In this document: positions 56,324-64,000 of the stretch, one piece after another
Layout: each line of letters starts with the position of its first letter
Numbering within the stretch: the first letter of the stretch is position 1
DNA from: Acholoe squamosa
Lineage: Eukaryota; Annelida; Polychaeta; Phyllodocida; Polynoidae
NCBI GenBank assembly: GCA_949317995.1
Contig: OX439050.1
Coordinates: forward strand, 18,926,061 to 18,990,060
Length of the DNA stretch: 64,000 nt
Direction: 5' to 3'
Translations under genes and position numbers: made by a program
The notes under the pieces: model-generated
What the model was told of the DNA's origin: nothing
Database searches by the model: none
What the model saw: only the letters and a program-made list of their open reading frames with translations

Positions 56324-57821
56324 AGACATTTAGGAGGGTGTTATACGTATAATATTACTAGGATAACATTTCTACATGTCTAAACCTTTAGTAATAGAGG
56401 TACAACCATAGGTATAACATTAGCACTAAATAAATTGTGAACCAGATGTCATATATATATATTCGATAGTGAATTTTGGTTACATATAACGATTAGGATG
56501 TTGAAATATTATACGAATTACTTGAAGAAGAGACAGTTATGTGAAACGGAACTGTCTATTTAATTATTATACCACATAATATTCTATTATATTTCAGGTA
56601 TAATTAATAAGACAAGTAATATGAATCGTATACATGTGATGATGACAGCTATATGTAACGGAACTGTCGATAATAAAACATATCACAAAATAACATCCGT
56701 ATGTGTGTTTGTAGTCATTGACAACACATTTGAATATGTAGTCTTAAAGAAGACTGTTATAGTAACATCACTATCTAATGACATGTCGTATATTAATATT
56801 ATACGAATCCGTTAAGGATTCCGTGAGTAGTACGAATATGATTATTTATAACATACACTTGAAAAAAACATCACGGTGTGATAATGAATATAATAATATA
56901 TTATCACCGTGTACCTAATAACCTTTATAGCACCAGATCATTATACTTATTATATATTTTGTCTCGCAGGACAGTAATATGTGTTATCTGGTGGAGTTTA
57001 ACGGATCTTATAATATAAATACTAATAGTGATTAGAGATCCGTATCAGGAAATGTCTATGTACCCGTATTATAATATGTGTCTAGTGGATATGTACATAC
57101 ATATAATATTATAGAAAAATAGAAATATGACATTATATACAATATACAGGAATTATAAATGCTGCTGGAGTCTTCTGCTGTATCCTCCGGGTACTAGTAG
57201 GTAGGTGTGGTCAGCTAACCACGGGATGGACGTGCTAAAGTTTATAGTTTCCTTATATTGAGTGAACACGGTAGTTGATTTGGGGCAGCTACCCACAATC
57301 CTCTAGTAGTGCTAAAGTTTATAGTATATCCGAATGGTGTAGATTTGTAGAATATTAGTCCGGATGTGTCAACTGTGTAGGGAACGTAATCCTTTATAAG
57401 TTTTAGTTGACATAAGTAAAATAATAGTCCGATATAGGTTGATCCGGAAGTAATAGTAGTAGAGATATAAGTCCATTCGGGAGTACAGATGAGTTGTAGA
57501 GGTAAATCGTAAAGTCCATCCTAGTAATTGGTTAGCACGGGTAACAGCAGGAGTCTGGAACTGGCATCCGGATACGTCTCACAGCAGCAAGTCTACTATC
57601 GGATTGTTCATGGATGAAATTATAAATCCGAATAGACTATTCAGGGTGTAATAAATGTTATACAACCTGAATAATAGACTGGTCAAAGGAACCCGGAACA
57701 CATAGCATAGGTGTTCATGCACTAGTAAAAGCATTCGCAGACCTTTAGGGTTCCGCAAAGACTATATCTGGTCATTTGGTGTTGGAAAAAAAAATTATGG
57801 AAGAAATAACCCTAGCATGCT
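56324..57821 (-). other. AT-rich non-coding tail of the retrotransposon
   Basis: It lies between the second ORF and the polypurine tract. Rich in ATATAATATT-type words and short inverted AT stretches. A few repeated words occur (GGTGTGGTCAGCTAACCACG, GTGCTAAAGTTTATAGT twice). No gene supported. It could hold RNA packaging or export signals. Confidence 0.55.
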
Positions 57822-60770
57822 TTAAACGGATTTCTTAGCATGCTTCTTCTTCAGAAGAGCTAAAGCCGACTCGGGAGTGCCGTCCCACTCGTCCAAGTCG
57901 ACTCCGAACACCCTCATGAACTTGGTGTTCAGGTTGGTGTTCCGAGTGATCTCCTCCTTTACACGCTTTTCCAACACGTGTACATCCATAGCTGCTTTTT
58001 CTTGAGCAGCTGAGGCAGCCTCCTCCTGGGCCTTTACATCGTCCCGGATGAGAGTCTCGAGACGTTGCTTTTCAGCGTCGCCCACCTGTTTCATACACAA
58101 CAGAGTTTCGTTTAGGAGACCCTGATGAAACTCGATCGCTTTCTCACGAACAGTCTTCTCCCAATGGGTGTAGATGGCCTTCTGGACATCTGCCTCCCCT
58201 TGGCGAGACTTCTCAAACCAAACTTCCGCATTACCAGTTTTAATGGTAATGGCGTCCTTTGGTTTCTCAGGTGCCGCGACAGCCTTGGGAGGAGTCGAGG
58301 CGGCCTGTGGACCACTTCCGGGTTTAGGACTCCCGGACACACCTGTCGTTGGTACACAGAAGGCAGGTGGTACATTCTGTTTCAGTCCCATTTGCAGGTA
58401 CATGTTTAACTGCTCCTGGGTAAAGGTAACTGGTGGGGCGGCTGGAGCGGATGCAGATCCGGCGGCAGCAGATGCGGTGGTCTTCTTTGGCATAAGGCGA
58501 CCATCCTTTCCTACCACCAAGGTCTGGCTCTCAGGTCCAGGTCCCTGGTTTAAGGACGGAAAGTTTCGAGAACTCACTTTCCCAGGTTTAGATACGGCTC
58601 CAGCGTATCCGGCAGGTTCAGGCTTCTTGAACACCGGAGTGCCCTGAGCCTGTTCTGCGGGGTGCCTTGTCAGAGGGGACCTGGAACGGTCCTCTGCTCT
58701 GACCTTCGGTTTTGTTGTGCTCTGACCATTACCATTGCCGCCACGGTTCTGGTCTCTCCTGCTCCTTTCACGAGCTCTCTTTGCATCCTTTCCGGATTCC
58801 TCGCATTTCTGCCAGAGAGACTCGTGCATGTCCAGTTTACCCTTTCCAGGAGTCAGGACTATCTTTGCTCGGAGTTTCGAATCCTTGGTCTTCGGAACTT
58901 CGCAGAGGACTTGGTCCCCTGGTCGGATCTTAGACCAAGCATCCTCGCTCAGGCTATCGAACTCCTTCATGAGTTCCTGATGAAGCTCCATGATGCGCTT
59001 CCGGGCCCCGTCCAAACCTTCTGCGTGGCATTTCTTCTGGTGTCTAGCCAGATCACTACGTCGGTTGTATTGCACCTTCGTAGTACACTTCTTGCCCTTC
59101 TTACCATAACTCGGATCACAAATGTAAACCGGGTGATGGTGGAAGTGGGCCTCTACCAGATGCCTTTGGAACCGGGCTGGAGTACTCCAGGTCCGGATCG
59201 AGACATCACTCGCATCCTGGCAGATAGAGAAGGGACAGGACTTTTGATCGTCACCGTACCACTTCTCTAAAGCCCAACGCAGCTTCCTCCTCTGGGTATA
59301 AGTGTAATACCCTTCGGTGTGGTTTAGCATAAGCCACATCTTTCGATAGGCTTTGCTCGGATTGGGGTCCTCGTCCGAAAGGCGCATCCAATCTTCATCA
59401 TCCGACTCATCGTTCTTATTGATTGAGTCTGGACAGGCATAGAGGGTAGAGCCGTCCTTCTTAACTCCGTACGCACAGTCGGAGAAACACGTCGGGATCC
59501 GGGTTTTGAATCCGGATTTGGCGTTAGCCCAACGTTCGGCCTCGGTTTGAGTTGATGGAGTGGCCTTCTCATCATACTCAACCGAGGATTCGTGCACCGA
59601 CTCCTCGTCAGACGACTCAACCTCCATGGCAGTACTACCAGTGGTTGAGGTGCTGGGTTTCGGCTCGGCTCTCGCAGAATCCGGGAGATTCTTGAGCTTC
59701 CGAGCAGCGGATCGTCGGTTCTTACTGACCTTCCAGTCTTCCTCCGGTTCCTGGGTTCCGGATGTGCTGGAGGTCGTGGCTTCTACTGGAGTAGTAGTGC
59801 TGCCGGTAGCTGATGTAGCACTGGCGGAGCTTCTGGTGGCAAGCTTCAGGTCGGGGATAGGAGGTGCGGGTGCTTCCGCGGCCCTCTTAGCCTCTTCCTG
59901 TGCCTCCTGTTCGGCAGTCATGCGGCGGACAATAACCGTCCGAAGGGCTGCAGCTCGGTCCAATCCGATTAGTGAATTGTTCTGGACATCCACCAATTCC
60001 TGTTCGGTTATGTAGTAACCGTCGTCCCACTGCTCGAAGTTAGCAGCGGCCTCCCGGAATTCCTTAGTGGTCCGGCACGGCGTCCGGATAGCACTAGGGC
60101 GTGGGTAGGTCTGGCCATCGGTATCCCAGACACAGCCTACCCAGTTAATGTTCGTAGCCTTGACGTTCCACAGGGACTTGTCAGGCTTCGGATACGCTCC
60201 GAGCTCGAAGGCTCGGTTAGCTGCGTACACGGTTTCACGGAAACCGGCGTCCACCATAAGTCCCCGTTGGAACCACGGCCAGTCTCGAAGCCACTCGGGA
60301 GGCATCCTGGTCAGCTGTTCGGGAGCCATGACGCCCTCGATAGCTATCCTGACTTTCGGGTCCATCCTGACTGGTGTCCCGTCCGCGTAGGTCACTTGTG
60401 CCTGCAGTTCCGGGTGGACATACAGGTAGCGACCATCATAACTAGCTGGAAAAGGCTCCGCCACTGCTGGCTTCCACTCATCCTTCTGTCCGTCAACTTG
60501 GGTAGTTTCGGACTCTGTCGCTGCGGGTTCAGCACTCGCAGTCGCTCCGGATCCCTCTGCTGGGAGTGGAGATAGCAGTTTCTCTGGCTCATTGAGTGAG
60601 AATGAAGCCAGCTTCTCCTCGAACGAGCGATCCGTGGGTTCCTCCACGTCCATCATCTCGCTCTCTTCCTGTGTAACAGGCGACAAAGCTTCCGGAAAAG
60701 CTTCTGCGGACGGAGTCAGCTTATCCGGGTCACCGGATAGCTTGGCTGCAGCTACGGATTCCTCAGCCAT
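57822..60770 (-). CDS. 982-aa zinc-finger protein encoded downstream of pol
   Basis: Stop-free from an ATG at 60770 (MAEESVAAAKLSG); the frame also runs six codons further to a GTG, which I do not use. Regions: an acidic Ser/Glu/Pro-rich start (about 1-90); a folded-looking Trp-rich block (about 95-260, PPEWLRDWPWFQRG); a low-complexity linker; a Cys/His region (about 425-600) with CPFSICQ, FQRHLVEAHFHHH, YICDPSYGKKGKKC and RSDLARHQKKCH, which read as two C2H2-type fingers; a basic patch (KRARERSRRDQ); a Pro/Ala/Ser-rich stretch; and a charged helical end likely to form a coiled coil. No signal peptide or membrane segment, so not an envelope protein. It may be a displaced gag-like nucleic-acid-binding protein or an acquired gene. 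Family not recognised. Confidence 0.75.
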   Translation of the reverse strand: MAEESVAAAKLSGDPDKLTPSAEAFPEALSPVTQEESEMMDVEEPTDRSFEEKLASFSLNEPEKLLSPLPAEGSGATASAEPAATESETTQVDGQKDEWKPAVAEPFPASYDGRYLYVHPELQAQVTYADGTPVRMDPKVRIAIEGVMAPEQLTRMPPEWLRDWPWFQRGLMVDAGFRETVYAANRAFELGAYPKPDKSLWNVKATNINWVGCVWDTDGQTYPRPSAIRTPCRTTKEFREAAANFEQWDDGYYITEQELVDVQNNSLIGLDRAAALRTVIVRRMTAEQEAQEEAKRAAEAPAPPIPDLKLATRSSASATSATGSTTTPVEATTSSTSGTQEPEEDWKVSKNRRSAARKLKNLPDSARAEPKPSTSTTGSTAMEVESSDEESVHESSVEYDEKATPSTQTEAERWANAKSGFKTRIPTCFSDCAYGVKKDGSTLYACPDSINKNDESDDEDWMRLSDEDPNPSKAYRKMWLMLNHTEGYYTYTQRRKLRWALEKWYGDDQKSCPFSICQDASDVSIRTWSTPARFQRHLVEAHFHHHPVYICDPSYGKKGKKCTTKVQYNRRSDLARHQKKCHAEGLDGARKRIMELHQELMKEFDSLSEDAWSKIRPGDQVLCEVPKTKDSKLRAKIVLTPGKGKLDMHESLWQKCEESGKDAKRARERSRRDQNRGGNGNGQSTTKPKVRAEDRSRSPLTRHPAEQAQGTPVFKKPEPAGYAGAVSKPGKVSSRNFPSLNQGPGPESQTLVVGKDGRLMPKKTTASAAAGSASAPAAPPVTFTQEQLNMYLQMGLKQNVPPAFCVPTTGVSGSPKPGSGPQAASTPPKAVAAPEKPKDAITIKTGNAEVWFEKSRQGEADVQKAIYTHWEKTVREKAIEFHQGLLNETLLCMKQVGDAEKQRLETLIRDDVKAQEEAASAAQEKAAMDVHVLEKRVKEEITRNTNLNTKFMRVFGVDLDEWDGTPESALALLKKKHAKKSV

Positions 60771-60949
60771 GACTGGGGAATCGACCACGGGAGTAAACTA
60801 CTCCTTTTTCCGGCTTTTACGGCGCCGGGGCCGGCACAAACGGAGTCTGTCTACCAGGAGACAGACTCTGGAGGAGCAGCGGGGGGTTTGCTTAGCCGGT
60901 AAAATCCAAGAAGGGAGCGAGCTCGACCGTCTTGGACGTTACCGAAAAC

Positions 60950-61090
60950 AAATATGGCGGCAGGCCAGCTTTCGTGACGTCATTTCCCCGCGATCCGCGA
61001 GGTCACGAGAGGTCAGCCGAGACTGGACACGGTGACGTCATGCGGAAACGCACGTGCTACGGGCGGTACATCAACAAACTGATTGTTTTT
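60950..61090 (-). promoter_or_regulatory. CRE/E-box cluster between pol and the second ORF
   Basis: Two TGACGTCA sites (about 60976-60983 and 61033-61040), a CACGTG E-box (about 61051-61056) and a GCCGCCATATTTG motif lie in a GC-rich stretch 200-300 bases before the ATG at 60770. An inverted repeat (AGTCTGTCTACCAGGAGACAGACT core, given in part: AGTCTGTCT / AGACAGACT) follows at about 60845-60870. This looks like an internal promoter for the second ORF. Confidence 0.5.
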
Positions 61091-61279
61091 AGGTAATTAT
61101 CGCTCACCCAGATGACTCGACTGGGGATTTAAGTGGAGATTATGGAAAGCTTAAGCAAATCCACCGGATTATCCGTCCACTACCCATTGGTACATCATGC
61201 GGGGGCGACAAATAAGCCTTTAGGGTCAGTTGTCATCCGTTCCTCTAAATGTAAACATTACACTCGTTGTGTATACAGG

Positions 61280-64000
61280 TTAGGTCACTGCAGTCCTCTG
61301 GGCAATTCGGGGGCTGCGGCGAACGTATCTCCCCTTCTCGGATAGTTCTTTATCGGACCTGACAGTCTGAAGAGCTTTCTCTAGGTGCTTCTTAGCCTTA
61401 GAAACACCTTTCCTCTTCTTTTTGTCTTCACCTGCCGAGACTTTTTTAACTCCCCCACGCTTAATCGGTGTTGGCGTGGGTGTCACTGATTCGGAACACT
61501 TTTTGGGTCTATCCTGACCACGCTTCACTGTAGTGTTCTTTACCTGGTCTATTATGCGATTCTGATTCAGGATCCTTTCGGAACCTTCACCATACATTTC
61601 TGTGGAGGTCTCCCTCCCAGACCATCTCCTTAATCTAGCCACATTTGACTTATAGAGTCGACCAAGGTCAGATTTAATAATTACGGTACAATCACTGATA
61701 ATTTGTGTTATAGTAAAGGGACCGTCCCAATTAGACGCTAATTTTATGTGTCTAAGTGGTTCATGTAATCTAAGGACTCTGTCTCCGGATTGGAATTTCC
61801 GATGTTTTAGATCGGTATCGTATCCTACTTTCTGCCATTTGGCACTTTTCTCCAAATCAATTCGGACAGACTCATATGCTTTTCTAAATCTGTCTCTTAA
61901 ACATTCCACAAAAACTACATGGCAAGGTAGTTCAGGGTCCATTCCTACGACTCCAAAAACTAGGTCAGCAGGCATTATCAAATCCTCTCCGAATACTAAA
62001 AGGTTCGGAGAACAATTTGTACTCGAATGTACTGTACTATTATAAGCATGTGTCACAAAATGACATTGCTCATCCCAGTCATCCATATGTTCATTAACGA
62101 GTGACTTTAGGACTTGGATGAGGGTTCTATTGAACCTTTCCACCAATCCGTCACTTTGTGGTCTATACGGATTGGTTCTAGTCTTGCAAATAGCCAAGTA
62201 CTCGCACATACCCTGCCAGAGATTTGATTCGAATTCTCTGCCTTGGTCACTGTGTAACATTAATGGTACACCGAAGCTTAGTACCCAACCTTTTACAAAA
62301 GCTTCGGCACAAGTAATTGCTTTGTGGTCCGGTAGTGGAAATACTTTAGTGTATTTCGTATAATAATCACACACTACCATCATACAGGTATTATCATTAG
62401 CGGTTGTATTAAATCCACTAATAATATCTACCCCGATTCTTGCGAATCTAACTCCGAAAAGTTCTTGGGATAGGGGAAGTTTGCCCATCCCGGGTCCGGG
62501 TTTGTTTTTACAACAATCCGGACAGGTGGTTACCCATCTTTGCAAGTCCCGTGTCATGCCAGGCCAATAGTATTTCTTGGAAAGTCGTGCTAGCGAGCGT
62601 TTCCTTCCGAAATGACCACTGGTCCGATGTCCATGACAGAAGTACATAATGTCATGTCTCATGGCATGTGGTATCACCACTTGCATGATTCTATCACCAT
62701 TATTACATGGCTTCCAACGGTATAACACGCCTTTCCGGACTTCAAGCTCGGTCCATTGAGCAAGAAACCTTCTCATTTCTCGATTTTCCAGAGAGACCTC
62801 TGGTCTAACTGGACGTATACCCTTTGGTACTAATTGCAGTAGCTGTGCAGTTATCGAGTCAGCTTCCTGGAAATGTCGTATGTGATCCATAGACCAATCC
62901 AGTATACTGGCAACTAGGGGTACGAATGGTCTTCGAATCCCTGCTAACACTGCCTTATGAGCTCCACAATCAGTACAATCCGGATTATCACATTTCCGGA
63001 TTGGTATTCGAGACAAAGCATCAGCATTTAAATGCTTAACTCCGGGTCTATGCTGAATCTGTTGATGTTCAAGCCCATATTCGGATAAATGGGCTAGCCA
63101 TCGGCCTAACATGCCTTCAGCATCTCGGAAGTTTAGTAGCCACCTTAAAGAGGAATGATCCGTACGCAAAGTAAAGTTCGTTCCCCATAGAAAATGTTTG
63201 AACTTCTTGGTATATACGACTACTGCTAACAACTCTCTTTTGGTTGTGCAGTAATTGCGCTGGGTCTTGCTCAGTGTATTGCTGGCAAAGGCAATTGGCA
63301 CTTCTCTCCCATTTTGGACTTGCGAGAGAGCTGCACCAATGCTATCATTACTAGCATCAGTATCCAGTATGAAATGATCCGTCTCATTCGGATATTGCAA
63401 TACGGGAGTACTCGTGAACAGGTCTTTTAGCTTTTGGAAAGCGGTTTCCTGTTCATGCGTCCAAGGAAATTTTTCCTTGGTACTTCCTGGAGTCCAGTTA
63501 GCTATTGCTTGTAATGGGTAACTGACTCTAGAATAATTCGGAATAAATTCCCTGTAATAGGAACAGAATCCTAAAAAGGACCTCACTTCTTTGGGTGTTT
63601 TAGGTCTATTCCAATTCGTAACTGATTCGATTTTTTCCGGATCAGCCTTTATTCCTTCATCACTGATGATGCGGCCCAAATAATTTATGGACTTTCTAAA
63701 CATGTGGCATTTCTTAGGTTTCAATTTGAGACCATTTGAAATAATACGTTCTAGTACCATTTTTAGGTTATTAGAACATTCTTCGAATGTTTTTCCGAAG
63801 ACAATGACATCGTCTAGATATACAAGACATCTTTTCCACAGTAAATCACTTAGAATTGTTTCCATCATTGCTTCAAATGTTGCAGGTGCATTGCACAATC
63901 CAAACGGCATTACATTATATTGGAATAATCCAATATGACTTGAAAATGCAGTTTTCTCCATATCTGAAGGGTTCATTCCCACTTGCCAATAGCCTGATTG
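61280..64000 (-). CDS. pol: Gypsy-type pol polyprotein: RT, RNase H, integrase (5' end outside the window)
   Basis: The frame is open to the window edge, so the N-terminal part (protease, start of RT) is missing. Seen: RT palm with FQYNVMPFGLCNAPATFE and the catalytic YLDD box; RNase H with ILDTDASNDSIGAALSQ, the REL box and RTDHSSLRWLL; integrase zinc finger (HGHRTSGHFGRKRS ... CPDCCKNK); DDE core with VDIISGF, HSDQGREFESNLWQ and PQSDGLVERFNRTL; and a C-terminal GPF-type module (NWDGPFTITQII). The C-terminal tail is Lys-rich, with no chromodomain. It converts element RNA to DNA and integrates it. No stop or frameshift in 900 codons, so recently active or under constraint. Domain order RT-RH-IN is that of Ty3/gypsy. 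Confidence 0.95.
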   Translation of the reverse strand, partial: QSGYWQVGMNPSDMEKTAFSSHIGLFQYNVMPFGLCNAPATFEAMMETILSDLLWKRCLVYLDDVIVFGKTFEECSNNLKMVLERIISNGLKLKPKKCHMFRKSINYLGRIISDEGIKADPEKIESVTNWNRPKTPKEVRSFLGFCSYYREFIPNYSRVSYPLQAIANWTPGSTKEKFPWTHEQETAFQKLKDLFTSTPVLQYPNETDHFILDTDASNDSIGAALSQVQNGREVPIAFASNTLSKTQRNYCTTKRELLAVVVYTKKFKHFLWGTNFTLRTDHSSLRWLLNFRDAEGMLGRWLAHLSEYGLEHQQIQHRPGVKHLNADALSRIPIRKCDNPDCTDCGAHKAVLAGIRRPFVPLVASILDWSMDHIRHFQEADSITAQLLQLVPKGIRPVRPEVSLENREMRRFLAQWTELEVRKGVLYRWKPCNNGDRIMQVVIPHAMRHDIMYFCHGHRTSGHFGRKRSLARLSKKYYWPGMTRDLQRWVTTCPDCCKNKPGPGMGKLPLSQELFGVRFARIGVDIISGFNTTANDNTCMMVVCDYYTKYTKVFPLPDHKAITCAEAFVKGWVLSFGVPLMLHSDQGREFESNLWQGMCEYLAICKTRTNPYRPQSDGLVERFNRTLIQVLKSLVNEHMDDWDEQCHFVTHAYNSTVHSSTNCSPNLLVFGEDLIMPADLVFGVVGMDPELPCHVVFVECLRDRFRKAYESVRIDLEKSAKWQKVGYDTDLKHRKFQSGDRVLRLHEPLRHIKLASNWDGPFTITQIISDCTVIIKSDLGRLYKSNVARLRRWSGRETSTEMYGEGSERILNQNRIIDQVKNTTVKRGQDRPKKCSESVTPTPTPIKRGGVKKVSAGEDKKKRKGVSKAKKHLEKALQTVRSDKELSEKGRYVRRSPRIAQRTAVT

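Larger units (their letters stand above)
55947..64000 (-). mobile_element. Ty3/gypsy-type LTR retrotransposon, 3' part
   Basis: In minus-strand order: pol (RT, RNase H, integrase) from the window edge to 61280, a 0.5-kb spacer with CRE sites, a 982-codon ORF (60770-57822), a 1.5-kb AT-rich tail, polypurine tract and LTR. Both ORFs are free of stops. The 5' LTR, primer-binding site, protease and any conventional gag are outside the window. Confidence 0.85.

Noticed and set aside
58174-60015. Several plus-strand ORFs of 100-200 codons
   Set aside because: They are antisense to the 982-codon ORF, whose codon structure, motifs and length are convincing.

Overview
The window looks like animal nuclear DNA, probably from a marine invertebrate. 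It is AT-rich and has intron-containing genes with GT-AG junctions, CCAAT/TATA promoters, a Polinton/Maverick, a Ty3/gypsy-type LTR retrotransposon, a retroposon with an (AATC)n tail and many MITE-like elements with terminal inverted repeats (TIRs). I saw no rRNA, tRNA or CRISPR array. The species cannot be named from the sequence.

Layout. (1) 1-9.0 kb: a minus-strand gene of unknown function. Exon 1 (6960-7264) and exon 2 (948-1224) are joined by a phase-matched intron full of MITEs. (2) 9.1-42.0 kb: about 33 kb bracketed by inverted repeats of 0.65-0.9 kb, each carrying a near-terminal hairpin. Inside, on the minus strand, are a dUTPase-like ORF that lacks motif V, two orphan ORFs and a three-exon gene (13.5-18.8 kb). 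There are also several nested transposons and a very large palindrome (23.8-39.0 kb). The palindrome arms carry 719-bp tandem units, each with a CCAAT/GC-box/TATA promoter facing outward, a short putative first exon and a 49-nt stem-loop. The centre is a 268-bp tandem array, and a 120-bp satellite follows the right arm. (3) 42.4-44.5 kb: further TIR elements. (4) 44.7-55.7 kb: an 11-kb Polinton/Maverick with TIRs and a decayed virion and integration gene set: core-like protein, DDE integrase with chromodomain, penton-like and hexon-like capsid genes, and an adenain-like protease. I found no DNA polymerase B or packaging ATPase. (5) 55.9-64.0 kb: the 3' part of a minus-strand Ty3/gypsy-type element. 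It has pol (open at the window edge), then a separate 982-codon zinc-finger ORF behind its own CRE/E-box-rich spacer, a long AT-rich tail, a polypurine tract and a 3' LTR.

How parts fit together. The Polinton genes form one virus-like module, but integrase, both capsid proteins and protease are broken, so this copy is dead. The retrotransposon pol and its downstream ORF are both open, so that element may be young. In the 33-kb inverted-repeat structure all left-half genes and all left-arm promoters point the same way, outward. This raises the possibility that the promoter array drives the leftward genes. The combination of terminal inverted repeats with hairpins, a central palindrome and amplified promoter/stem-loop units is the strongest candidate for something undescribed.
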